Below, one piece after another: positions 52,601-63,720 of a stretch of DNA of 64,000 nt; within the stretch, counting starts at the first letter, position 1; every line of letters starts with the position of its first letter. Both the position numbers and the translations under genes were made by a program. Origin of the DNA: Lanius collurio (lineage: Eukaryota; Chordata; Aves; Passeriformes; Laniidae); the NCBI GenBank assembly GCA_020086605.1, contig JACBWW010000091.1, positions 1,139,034 through 1,203,033 on the forward strand, in the 5' to 3' direction. The notes below the pieces were generated by a model. The model was given only the letters and a program-made list of their open reading frames with translations. It had not been told where the DNA came from and did not search any database.

Positions 52601-54042
52601 GGAAGAGCAAATGAGAAACCTTCCAGGAAAGCCAAACCCCTCCCAGCAGCTGCTAGGCAGAACTCGAAAGTGAAACCTCGAGTGCTGGAGGAAACTAAAC
52701 ACTCATGGTTGGCAGCAGTGAGCGGGAAATGCTGCTGGGAGCTGGCACGGGCTCTCCCTCCCCTCCTGCCAGCAGTTCTGGTAATTAGAATCCCAGATTA
52801 ATTCCCAGTAGGGCCTGGGAAAACATGGGACTGAAAGGAAACGAGGGATTTCTTCAGCTGTGCAAGTCCTCAATAGCATCAACGAGGCAGACACTGTTTT
52901 TTGGGTCAATACATGAACTTTCCTCCTCCCCAGCTGCCTGTCTGCCAGTCCAGCCTGGGATCCACTGGACCTGCTGAAGCCAAAGATCATGGGAGTGAGG
53001 ATGCTCAGGAGTGAATTTTGCCTTTGATGCAAAAATTGAGAGGTTCTACATAAAATATAAATGCTGTGCTTGGGCCAGAAAAATGTTTTTCCAGTTTGCA
53101 GAGTGATGCTGTTTTAAAAAACCACTTTTCAGCTGTTGAATTTCCCCATCTCTTTATTCCAGAAGGTGCAGATGGATTTTGGTTCCAAATGCCCCGGGAG
53201 CGGGAGCAGGACCCCACAGTTCCCACGGGCACTGCCTGCCCTGGGGTCAGCTGCAGCCTCGCACCCAGGCGGGGACAAACGGGCCCCCGAGAGCAGCAGG
53301 GACCTCCGGGCTCCCCGTGCTGCCTTCCCCGCGGACTCGGGGCTCAAAGTGCTCGCACAGGAGGAAGCGCCTGAGTCACCTGGAGAGCTGCTCCTTCTCG
53401 CAGCGCAGGTGCCCCGCTTGCCAGGGGGTCGCACGGCCGGAGCCGGTGCTGCGGTGGCCCCGGGCCGGGCTGTCCCCGCACCGGGCTGTCCCGCGGGCGG
53501 GGACCGGGGCCGCTGTTCTGCCGCGGCAGCTGCTCAGGGGACTGAGGCGCTTTTCAGTCCCGTGAACAAAGGAACAATCGCGGCCCCCCCGGGCCATTGT
53601 TCGCCGCCGGCTCGGGGACAACGGGCGCCTTCACGGCCCGGGCCCGGCGGACAAAGGCTCCGCAGAGCCCGGGGGAGCGGGGTCTCGCCGGACAATCTCC
53701 CATTGAGCCGGGCTCGGCCCCCCCCGCCGCCCCCACAAAGCTCCCGCTTGTGTCCGGCTCCCCACGGAACAGGGGCTCGCGTGGAGGGAGCGATCGCTCC
53801 CGGGCTGGCCGTGCCCCGACAGCCCCTAGGGTGTCCTGGGACCCCCGGGACGCAGCCACGGGTCCCCGGGGCCGTTCTCGGGGCCCGGCCGCCTCCGCGC
53901 CCCCCGAGGACCAGCCCCACGTGGCGGCGACGCCGCCGGCGCTTCCGCTCTCCTGGCAATCGGAACCGTTGCCCGGAGCGGCGGCCCCGACCCCGATCCC
54001 AGTCCCGATCTCAGTCCCCATCCCACCGGTCCCACTTACCAT
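49687..54042 (-). CDS. CNP: CNP, 2',3'-cyclic-nucleotide 3'-phosphodiesterase
   Basis: Coding exons on the minus strand, 54042-54040, 52040-51380, 50814-50672 and 50139-49687, give 419 aa (human 421). The first contributes only the initiator ATG, directly followed by the donor GTAAGT. The second begins NRGFSKKSH, matching the longer CNP2 isoform. An internal ATG at 51986 (Met20, MSTQ) is the expected CNP1 start. Domains: an N-terminal kinase-like P-loop domain with GLPGSGKST at 57-65, then a 2H phosphoesterase domain whose two H-x-T motifs are H248-C-T250 and H327-I-T329. The C-terminus CTII is a CaaX box for prenylation. Established role: an abundant membrane-bound protein of myelinating glia that hydrolyses 2',3'-cyclic nucleotides to 2'-nucleotides and binds RNA and tubulin. 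The P-loop and both catalytic His/Thr pairs are intact. Confidence 0.97.
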
Positions 54043-54330
54043 GGTGAGGGCAGCGGCTCCGGGGCGGCCGCCGGTGCGGAGCGGCGCAGCGGGGAAGCGG
54101 CTCTGGGGCGGGCGCGGCCACGGCTCTTTTCATAGCCCCGGGGCCCGCCCGCCCCCGAGGGCCGGGCCGAACCCTCCCCGGGGCGGCGGGGGGGCCCCAG
54201 GGCTCAGGCCCCCGCCCCGCCCGGCAGCCCCGGTCCCGGGGATGCTGCCGGCACAGTCGCGGGGCCGCGAGAGGGGAGTACGGGGCAGGGGGAAGCAGCG
54301 CTCTGGGTACGGCGGCGGCTCAGATCAGCT
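53200..54330 (-). promoter_or_regulatory. CNP: CpG island around CNP exon 1
   Basis: A strongly CpG-rich block spans the CNP first exon and its first intron. The start codon has a favourable context (CTCACCATGG on the minus strand). The CNP1 isoform would need a second start site nearer 52.1 kb, which is not GC-rich. The upstream limit lies only some 50-100 bp from the ODAD4 3' end. Many long open frames here result from GC content. Confidence 0.7.
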
Positions 54331-54383
54331 CTTCCCCGCTAGGGACACACCACTCCAGTGCTAGGTATGGCTCTTGTTCAATA

Positions 54384-54507
54384 TTTATTTAATCTTCCCC
54401 CCTCGGCTCTACTTTGCCCCATTGCTCTCTTTTATTTCCTTGTCCGTATCCCCCTCTTTAACGTTTCCATCTGCTTCTGTTTCGTTTCTGGCTTCCTCTT
54501 TTGGCTT
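54384..54507 (-). terminator. ODAD4: 3' UTR and poly(A) signals of ODAD4
   Basis: Minus-strand AATAAA occurs at 54436-54431 and 54389-54384, within 125 bp of the ODAD4 stop. The 3' UTR is therefore very short, and the gene ends only a few hundred bases upstream of the CNP start codon. Confidence 0.7.
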
Positions 54508-57500
54508 TTAATCCTTTGGCTTTTCATCTTGGTTCTCTTTCTCCTTCTCTTCCACATTATCAATGGAGGTTGTTATGTTTTCACTGCTGCTGTAACGATC
54601 TGTGAAGGAAAAAGGAAACTGAAGCCAAGTCCGAGCACTCAGCAGTTGGGCACAAGAAAGGCCCCCGGACTCCCTTACCCTCACCAGGAATCTCCCACTC
54701 CCGTCTAGGTTCTGGGACGGCAGGAGCTGGGCTGCACGGCCTGAGGAGACCAACCCCGGGGGCAGCGGGCACAGAGCCCTGCCAGGATCCCCCCCACCGA
54801 ACCCCAGGAGGGACGGGCAGGGCCGGAGTGTCGGGCTGCAGGGGACACTGAGGGAGCGCTGCCACCGAACCCCAGGAGGGACGGGCAGGGCCGGAGTGTC
54901 GGGCTGCAGGGGACACTGAGGGAGCGCTGCCACCTCCCGCTCTAAGCTGGGCACAGCCGGACCTGGGAGCGCAGCTGGAGCAATGCTGGACTTTCACCAA
55001 GATTTTATTTCAATACTTGCAAGGAAATGGGTGCTGTGGGAATTCTAAGGTGCTGCTGATGTGCAGAACAGGAAAGTGGGGTCTTTTTTCCATTTCTGGA
55101 TGAGTGCAGAGGTGTGAACGACAAGTACCTTGCTGTGAGGGAACCTTTGTCGTGTCTTTGTGGCTTTTGTTCAGCTCCGCAATGAAGATTTTGCTCACAT
55201 CATCCAAGGCCTGAAAGGGATGTGGTTCTTAATGAAAGTTCTAGAAATGCAGCTACATACCCAACATTTCCCTGTTTTCTTTTGCTCTCTGCTATCGTTA
55301 TGAGATCCTTTCCTAGTGTAAAACTTCATTTCTATGGCATTACTGGCTGGACTATCCAGCTGGGACAACAGCTCCTCACAGATGCTGCCCAAGGCTCCTC
55401 CTCCCCACAGCAGCCCCCTTTACCGCAATGATGTCATTTTGAGCAGCTTCACTGGGCACAAGCTTCGCCTTCTCCAGAGCCCTTTCAAAACTCATGATTG
55501 CAGAACGGTAATCTTTCAGTTTCACTGGAACAGACAAGGATAACAACTGGTTTAGCCCAGGAGCAGGAGAATAGCAAGAAGTAATCAAGCCAGTCTTGAT
55601 CTGAGCAGTTGCTTTGGCTGTTAAATCCCAGAGATGTTTTCAGGCTAGCTTCTCCACCTTGAGAGCAAAACCTGTGCCCACATCTTTACCTTGTGCCTGT
55701 GCCACCAGCACAGTGGCATGGAGCTGCCACACCACATCTTCCTCTTCATCTGCTGACTGCAGGGTCTTCTGGCCATAATCTTGGGCTTCTTCAGCTTTAT
55801 CCAGCTCAAGGTAGCACCGCCCAATTTCATGGAACAGCCAGGCCTTCTCCAGGCTGGACTGGGCCAGTGGAATCTTCTCCTTCCATCTTAAAGCAGGTTA
55901 AGACAGACATACCTTTACCACCCCTCATGGGTTACAGTTATGACTCAATCACTGCTTTGATAGCAAAGGGTTCAGGTATGAAAATTTCCCCAGGTCGAGC
56001 TGCAGTGAGAACACACAGCTGATGAGCTGTGACCTGGGTCACTCCAACCCCCGATGCCTTTCCTGCTGGGCTGTACATACGTGTTGATGGCCCGCTGGAA
56101 TCTGCCGATTCGGGTGTACACGTGGCCGATGTTGCCCAGGGCCCGGGACACGGCGTCCGTCAGAGCGCTGTGGTGGGGAGACAAAGGGATTGTGGCACTG
56201 ACGTCGTCCTGTTCCTCATCCACTCTGAATTTCTTCAGCCTCATGGTCCCTTTGGTGCTCCCCATGCCCTCAGGGAAGCATTGGGAAGTAAAGGGCCCAG
56301 GTCAGGCTGAAAGTCATGAAATCAAGGTTGCTTTTTGATTTTATCTACAGGTCTGGCAGCTGACTCCATGAGACACAGGGGAAATGGTTTCATTTTGCCT
56401 TTGATTATTATTAATTTTTGTGCAAACCTGGCCTGTCCTTGGGAAAATCTTTCCACTTTTCTTTGCCTCCGTTTCCCTCTGTGTCCCTGACACTCACAGA
56501 TCATTTCTGCCTTTCAAAGCAAAGACCCAAAAAGGCGTCTGCGGTGTGTCTGCAGCCTCCTGACACCAGCCCCGATCCTGTGCTTGGACTGAGCTTTGCT
56601 CCATGCTACAGGCAGCCCCTTCCGTAATAATGGAGCCTGTGGGCTTTAATTTTTCTCTAAATTATCCTCGTTCTCAACTTCAGAAGCAGCTCTGCCTACC
56701 CTTACCTTAGAGAGGGAAAGGCCTATGCGAGGAGCGGATAAATGTGATGGGAGTCATGGAATCCCAGACCGGTGGAGTGAGAAGGGACGGTAATACCATC
56801 CAGTTCAAACCCCCTTCACGGGGTCATTAACGCGAGTCATTAACGAGTCATTAGCGGCGTCTCCAGGTGCAGCCGCCAGGGGGCGCGGCCCGCCCGTCAC
56901 CGCCGGTCCTTAAAGGCAACTTGGCGTTTACAGAGATCCCAAACCCAGCTATCGCCCCCGCCTCTCTGCTGCCAATTCCTGCCTTTACCTGGCGCACTCG
57001 GGGAGTGCGATCACCACGAGAGAGGCAACCTTTTCCTAAACTAACATTCATTTCCAAAAGGATTTTTGAAAATGAGAAACAACCACTCAGTGACATTTTG
57101 ACAGCCCAGTGCGTTAACTGACAAAAATCCCAAATCACTTCACTTCAAGCCACTGTTCCATGTTTTCTGCTATGCTTTGCAAACTCTTGCTAAATCTAAG
57201 ACCACATTTTGCTCCACTGTGGTTCAGCTGGAAGAGCTGTGGGATGTGTCCAGTGCAGACAGGCAAGTGCACCTGGAAGAGACTTTATTTCAAGCCATGC
57301 TTAATGGTCTGTATGAAAAGGGGTTTAAGACAAAATGTAGCAGAAAACTGGTACAATTTTGAGCCTGATCTTCCTGGGAAGGAAGTGCCTGCTCAAGGCT
57401 CAAATGCTGAGACTGGGACTTGTGTTCTTCTGCTTTGCTTCAGCAGATGTTTCAATGTGCCCTGTGCTGTGAGTCCTTAAAAATCTGCTTCGGGCTCCTT

Positions 57501-60500
57501 ATTTTTGAAATAATGAAGATAAAAAGTCACCACAGACCCTAATACTTGGGCAGAGCTGAATGTGTAGTCCTGTAAAATCCCCAGGTGATAACTATATTAC
57601 CTAATGTAATGGCCCACAGAGGTACTTTCCCCTTTCCCCACCCACCTGAAGTACCCAGAACTTACTTCTTCCTGGCAAAATCCAGATCCATCTTATGGCT
57701 GTGCAAAGCTGCCTCCATCTGTCCCATTGCCAAGTGTGCATTCCCAATGCAGCTGTGGAGGTTCCCAATCAGTTCATTCTTGTTGGGAACTTCCTCCTCT
57801 GTCCACCCTTGTATCTTTCTCAGTAAACGCTCAGCTTTCCTGCAGCTTTCCTCAGCGGAGCCTCTGGCCAGACCTGGGGACAGGGAGCAGAGTTTGACAC
57901 TGGAGTGTGACACAGAGACATTAGGAAGTTGTGAATTCCCCATCCCTTGAAGTGTTCCAGGCCAGTTTGGACAGGGCTTGGAGCAACCTGGGATAGTGGA
58001 AAGTGTCCCTGCCCATGGTGGGGGGGTGGAACAGGATAAACTTCAAGGTCCCTTCCAACCCAAACCATCTTGGGATTCTGTGATACTCAGGAAGTGAGAT
58101 CTGGTGAAGTGGGATACCCTCAGACAAAGCTTGGGAATAGAGCTCCAAAAGCAGTGGGAGGCACTCAGCTTCCAGCCAGGAACCTACACAACTGAATGTC
58201 CTCCATGTCCTTTGTGATGGATCTGCTCATGTCAGATGATTTCCGTTTCTTGTCCTGTGCCCTCCCCTGCTGCAGCAGCTTGCGCTCGTGCACCCGCGCG
58301 TACATCGGCTTCTGCTGCTGCCAGAAGTCCCGGCGGTGGTTCAGGTAGGAGATGCCATCCAAAACCAGGTCCATGACTTTGATCCCCTGCCTTGTGCTGC
58401 TCTGCATCAAGTCTGGAAATAAGATAAGGCAGAACCCAGGTGAGAATCAACAGACCTGAGCTGCAGCTCAGTGGGGAATTGATGGGGAACATTTTCCTGC
58501 TCTGACACAGCGCTGGAAATGAAAATGCCCCGTGTTCCTCAGATCTGAGGTGATGGGGGAGTTAACAAAAAACTCTTTTACCGATTCTTTGTGGTTCAGT
58601 GAGCTAAGCTGGTGTTCCAGCCCTGTATCTGCTCCCTTCCCTGCTGATCAGAGCCAAGAAGGGGCCCAGAAAGTGGGGCCAGCTGTGCTGAGCACCTCTG
58701 CTCTGTACAGACAGAACATCTGTATGGCACGTCTGTATTGACAGGGCACTTTGAACCGTGCTGTGGATCAGGTTGGCAGATGGAAACCGAGAGGGCTTTT
58801 ACCTGCCTGGAAACCAGACCACCCACATGTATAATTAACGCTGGCAATACCACAAAACCTGTGAGCAGACCAAATCTTAATCACTTCTCTATTTCTGGGT
58901 GAAAAGTTCCCTAGAAATATGACTAAAGGAGAATCATCTGTGTGCCTTTTTCTAAAATAAGATACTTCTCCAATTCCTACATCTTGACCTTAACAGCATT
59001 TATATCACATCCACAGAGGAGTCACAGCCCCATGAGCTGACACCTGCCTGTCCCACCACTGAGACCACCATGTGCTATGTGAGCTCTGGTACAACTAAGG
59101 AAGAGTCACAGCTATACAGAAGAAGAGAAATCAAGAATAATTTTTAAAAAGGATAAAAGAAAAATAGAATCTGCTGAGAAGGAGAAACACCTTCATCCTT
59201 GAGCAACTTCTCCAGGTACACCTTGTCAGCATAAAGCTCCCCCAGGAGCTGTCGCTCTGTTTTCAGACTCTGCTTCTTTGTCCCTTTTTGATCCTTAGTC
59301 GGTTTGTTCTGCTGTTGCTGGTTGTCTTTTTTTCTCTGCAGCTAGAAAAAAGCAAAAGGAATTGGGAGACATCAGTGGGGAACACTGGAATGAGCAGAAT
59401 TCTGTTTGCACTCCATATAAGACAGCTTATTTTTTAAATTAAAACAAAAAGTCAGTGTCTCACCAGCTGCTTTGGCTATGAAATTCTGCAGCCAGTTGTG
59501 CTCCCTGGGGACCACAAGGGTGTTATAGAAAGGGCAAGAACTAGTTCTGGCCTCTCAGAGGAACAAGACACTGCTGCAATGGAGCACCCAAAAGTGAAGC
59601 AATAGAGAAAGTGTCCATTATCAAAACTGTGACCCTTAAACATCAGGTAAACCCAAAGTCAATATTGGAGCTCACTGTACCCTCCTCGACCTCTGGGCTG
59701 TTACTCATTAGCCTCGGATGGGTGACTGGCAACACCCCCAGATATGTTTTGTTACTCCATGGTGACTCTTCCTGCCCTTCTGCCTTCCCCTTTAAATTCT
59801 GGGTGCCTTGAGCCAGACCTGCATTGGAAGGAGGTGAGAAATACTCTCATGACAGGCCAGTGTGTTTTAATGCTCAAGAGGCCCTTCAGCAGGCCCACTG
59901 CTCCCACAGCCATGTCCCTGTGGGTACTGCCACCCCTCAGGTGCCCATTTCAGGCAGTTTTAGCATTCCAACAACTCTAGAAGCTTCTTCAGAAAGAGCT
60001 CCATGCTGTACCTCTGCCTGTCTGCTCACGAAGCACAGCTTCTCTGTGTTCTCCAGCTTCAACGCAGACAGATCTGCAGACACAGAGGAGTCTGTGTTAG
60101 TGCTCCACAGCAGCTGTGTAGGGTGTTGTGAGTAAAATGCCCATAAAGGTGCCAAGCCCGAAGTGTTTGATTTCAACCAAAGGTTTTCTAATTCTTTCTC
60201 ATGGAATACAGGGTGTTGGTGCGTTCTGGAAGCAGGGAATGCAGCTCATCCACCAGCTCCTGTTGGGATTTTAATTCACATGGTGCAATACTCCTACAGA
60301 CAGGGGACATCCTGCATGGAAACTGAAGAAGGAGAAGGATGCAGGTTCTTCTGGGGGATCACAGCTGAAGCATAAAATTGAAAGAAAGGTATTTTAAAGG
60401 TTTGTGCACTGATTAAGGCAAAACACCCATTTTATTTTCACTGACCCCCAGTTCCACTGGCTGTCTGTACCCTGGGAGGGGAGAGTGAGGAACATCTCTT

Positions 60501-63319
60501 TGTTTGGTCTGGGGGAAGGACAGAGCTTCCAAGGCTGCTGCAGAATTCCCTTAGGCACAGCCACAGCCCAGGCCAGTGACACGAATGCAGGTGGATCACA
60601 GGAGCAGCTGTTCCTGATCCTTCCAGGTGAAGCAGAGTCAGGGAAGCAGTTTGGGGCTATACCCTGTTAATGTGTGTGCATTTCCCAGCTATTCAAACAT
60701 CTAAATCCGTGCTGATGTGTTTCCATGCTTCCCTGCATCTCAGAGCTACTGACTGATGTAAAATAAGTTTTCTAGTTTTTTAATCCACTCCTGTGCCTGC
60801 AGCCCAGGGCCTCAAAGGTGGTTAAGAGTTCTTGGCTTGGGATACTGAGCTGGGAAGATTTCAGCTGGGAGCTGTGATATCTGAGCATTGTGCTAAGCTC
60901 AGGAAGCAGAAGGAACAGAGGAAAGCAAGCCAGATGTGGAAACCTTCCCTGGTTTCTAAATAACTATCCCATATGAATGCACTGCAGGCTCTGGCACCAC
61001 TGGTACGTGTTAATCCTTGGCACTGGGGGAGGGCTGAAATGTTGAAATTTTGGGAGAGGGAGGCCCTGGCTTATCTGGGGATCTGTGTAGGGTGTGAGTG
61101 GGGCGTGCCAGGAGCTGGGCAGGGACAGGCTCCAGGATCTGGAGTGGTTCCAACGCGCGGGACAGGTTTGGCAGCCCCAGATGAGCCCTGCATGGGTGCT
61201 CCACTCACATGTCAGAGGTGGCAGCCCCAGGTGAGGTGTGTCTGGGCCCTGCAGTGGGGCAGGTCCTGAGAAAAACTAAGGGAAAAGGGACAAGTTTTCT
61301 GTTTGCTTTGAACCCCACGAGGTCCTTGGCCTTTCCTGTCTCTGCAGGACCCACTCAGTGATCTGAGCCATGAATGATGAAAGCAGAGCTTGTTACAAGA
61401 GTCAACAGTTTCACTGCTCTTGTGCAATGAAAACTGGAGGAGAGTCAGGATTTCAGGAGGCCAGTCTGAGGTAGCATGGCATATTTCCTTCCAAACTTTG
61501 AATATAGGGATAAAGGTCTCAAAATGGATTTGTAATTAGTGCTGGAGGTAGATCACAGGATCCTAGAATCCCAGAATGGTTTAGATTGGAAGGGACCTTA
61601 GAGCTCACCCAGTTCCATCCCCTGAAATTCTACCTCCCATGGGCAAAGACACCTTCCATTAGACCAAGTTGCTCCAAGCCCTGTCCAACCTGCCTTGGAC
61701 ACTTCCAGAGATGGGGCAACCACAGCTGCTCTGGGCAACCTGTGCCAGGGCCTTCCCACCCTCACAGGGAAGAGTTTCTTTCCAATATCCCATCAAACCC
61801 TGCCCTTGGGCAGTGGGAAGCCATTCTCCCCTGTCCTGGCACTCCAGGCCCTCGTAAATAGTGTTTCCAACTTTCTTGTCAGCTCCCCTCATGTACTGGG
61901 AGGCCACAGTCAGGTCACTGATGAGATGAGATGCTCTGATCTGTATTCCCTGGAATTTTTCCATGATGATTTTGGAAAATGGAGTGCTAGGATTTACCTA
62001 CAGAAGCAAAGGGATCAGACACTGTGTACGAACAGGTGTAGAGGGCAGAAATAAAGAACAAAAGAAATAAAGAGTAGGGTTGGCTCTTTGTGGTGCTTCC
62101 TGCTTCTTCTGGATTTATCTGCCACAAATGTGGACCCAGAAGCAGAAAGATTGTGGTGTGAAGCTCTTGGGTCACTTGCAGAGCTGATTTGCCATCAGCT
62201 GGGCCCTGAACAGCATCACCCAGGCTCATGGGGGCCAGAAAGTGACACTTCTTACTTCCAAGGCAGTTGATAATCGCCTCCTCGGCCTTGTTGATGCCCA
62301 GCTGGAATTTTTGTAAATCTGGGCGGAACCTCCGGCCTCGGTGGTAAAACACCAGCGCAAACTCAAAGTCACCCATGGTGTACAGTGTCTCTGCTTTTTG
62401 GTAAAGCCCCTAAAATGACATTTGGGAAAAGAAATTATTAAAATGAGGGAAAACTTTCAAGGATCTCAAGTAACTCCTGCCAGGCAGAAGTGAGAGCCCA
62501 GGGCTGTAACAACTTGAATACATTAAACCCCAAACTTGGAGGTGCCTGAGCACCTCGACAGCTCCGAGAGCAATAGAAATCTCAGGAGTGGTTGGTATGA
62601 GCTCTTTCCTCACAGCTCTGCCTCACACCCTCACAGATCCAGGCCAGCCCTTGGCCACCCCCTCCTACCCCTTGGGCTGGTTACCTCGGGGAACGTTTTG
62701 TCAATTTGGAGCGAGGCTTCAGCATCTTTCAAGGAGTTTTCTGTGTCTCCAAGTTTCAGGAAACACTTGGAGCGGGTGATAAGGCAGTGCTTGTCTCCTG
62801 GCCTCAGCTTCAGCGCCTGGAACCACAGACATGGACACATCACCAGTGCTGGACGTGTCACCAGTGCTGGCTCAACGCCACAAATACACAAGTGCAGGTA
62901 TTTGATGCCACCTGCACAATTCCCACATGGATCTTGACGACGAATGAGGACAAAACCACAAGGTTTTTACTGAAAAGTCTTCTCTTGTTGTTCACGGGTT
63001 CTCTGTGCTGCAGGCGCTGCCCTGTCCCTGAACTGCCCCGTCTGGATCACCCCCTCGTGCCGAGACCTGGAGACACGTCTCTCCATGCCTTCCCCTCTTG
63101 CCACGGTCCCCCCGCTGCCTCTTCCCCCGCCTAAACCGAGCGGCGGCCCCACCCCGAGGCTCCTCCCGCCGCGGGCAGCTCGGTGCCCTCGGGCGGCGGC
63201 GCCCTCACGTCATTGAAGCAGGCCAGGGCCTTGTCGTGCTGGCCGCGCCGGCTTAGGGCTGTCCCCTCGGTCATCAGACTCCCGAAAGAGACGACGGGCA
63301 AGGTCCCATCATCCGCCAT
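54508..63319 (-). CDS. ODAD4: ODAD4 (TTC25), outer dynein arm docking complex subunit 4
   Basis: Twelve coding exons on the minus strand: 63319-63209, 62816-62685, 62409-62256, 60073-60012, 59341-59191, 58412-58188, 57873-57666, 56167-56081, 55886-55690, 55524-55424, 55210-55129 and 54599-54508. All have GT/AG borders and consistent phase, giving 533 aa. Residues about 14-120 form N-terminal TPR repeats (SKCFLKLGD, AETLYTMGDFEFALVFYHRG). A Lys/Gln-rich linker lies at about 154-185. A second TPR array runs from about 279 to 475 and includes EIGRCYLELDKAEEAQ. Established role: an axonemal/cytosolic TPR protein needed to dock outer dynein arms on motile cilia; human loss causes primary ciliary dyskinesia. 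The human protein, as I recall it, is 672 aa with a long charged Gly/Glu/Arg-rich tail; here a 92-bp last exon encodes a short acidic end (DEKPKD). The start is the only in-frame ATG in the CpG island, with an X-box just upstream. Confidence 0.95.
54794..54934. repeat. 68-bp tandem duplication
   Basis: A 68-bp unit beginning CCACCGAACCCCAGGAGGGA occupies 54794-54861 and is repeated without visible change at 54862-54929, followed by the first five bases of a third copy. It is GC-rich and lies in the last intron of ODAD4, near the CNP promoter. Near-identity of the copies points to a recent origin or gene conversion. Confidence 0.95.
56753..56830 (-). mobile_element. Degenerate CR1 tail
   Basis: GTCATGGAATCCCAGACCGG and CCATCCAGTTCAAACCC resemble the reverse CR1 terminus. 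It is short and diverged, in the ODAD4 intron between 57666 and 56167. Confidence 0.55.
57930..58086 (+). mobile_element. CR1 LINE 3' end, forward orientation
   Basis: GTTCCAGGCCAGTTTGGACA, GGAGCAACCTGGGATAGTGG and TCCCTGCCCATGG lead into CCCTTCCAACCCAAACCAT and TTCTGTGATA, the canonical CR1 end. It inserts in the ODAD4 intron between 58188 and 57873, about 57 bp from the acceptor of the exon starting at 57873. Confidence 0.88.
61555..61960 (-). mobile_element. CR1 LINE 3' region, reverse orientation, longest copy
   Basis: Starts with TCCTAGAATCCCAGAATGG and continues through ACCTTCCATTAGACCAAG, CAACCTGTGCCAGGGCC and TCTTTCCAATATCCCATC. It is about 400 bp, the longest CR1 copy in the window, still 5'-truncated and without an open reading frame of its own. 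It lies in ODAD4 intron 3. Confidence 0.9.
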
Positions 63320-63720
63320 GGCTGCGCTGCCGCGCCGTTGCCAAGCAACGGTTACCGGACAACCGCCCGCTTCCGGTGATGTGCCCCGCCCCGGAAGTGA
63401 CGGACGCGCCCGGACGGTGCCCACGTGGGGTCCCGGGGTCCCGGGCGGCGGCCCCGGCCCACTCCTGGCTGCGGCCCGGCGCTCGCTACCGGCGGATCCT
63501 CGCCGAGCCTCTGACCTGACCCGACTCAGTGCCCGTGGGATTCTGTTCTTCCACCCGCGTTCCCGGCGCCCTGCGCGGCCAGGAGGGGTGGGAGCGCGGC
63601 CGCTCGGTACAGCCGCGGTGCCTCGGCGGTGGCCGAACGCCTGGCAGAGCCGGTTCCTCTGCCCCGCCGGGCTCCGCGCGTGTGTTCCGCAGGGGCAACA
63701 CGAGGGCAGTCACCGTCTCC
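63320..63720. promoter_or_regulatory. CpG-island promoter of ODAD4, probably shared with ACLY
   Basis: Very GC- and CpG-rich sequence upstream of ODAD4. In human, ACLY starts within about 100 bp in the opposite direction, so its non-coding first exon should lie here on the plus strand, but I cannot place its borders. An E-box CACGTG is at 63422-63427. No ACLY coding sequence is in the window. Confidence 0.6.
63337..63349. promoter_or_regulatory. ODAD4: RFX X-box
   Basis: GTTGCCAAGCAAC matches the RFX-family X-box (GTNRCC, short spacer, RGYAAC) with both half sites intact, 18 bp upstream of the ODAD4 start codon. A further half site, GTTACC, follows at 63351-63356. RFX factors with FOXJ1 activate motile-cilium genes, which fits the product. 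Confidence 0.85.

Noticed and set aside
53136..54364. Several 140-300 codon frames in both directions around CNP exon 1
   Set aside because: They overlap one another within a CpG island and are Pro/Arg/Gly-rich. No splice or homology support was seen.
31345..61960. The CR1 copies as an active or intact LINE
   Set aside because: All are short 3' fragments of at most about 400 bp with no reverse-transcriptase frame, in both orientations and of differing divergence.
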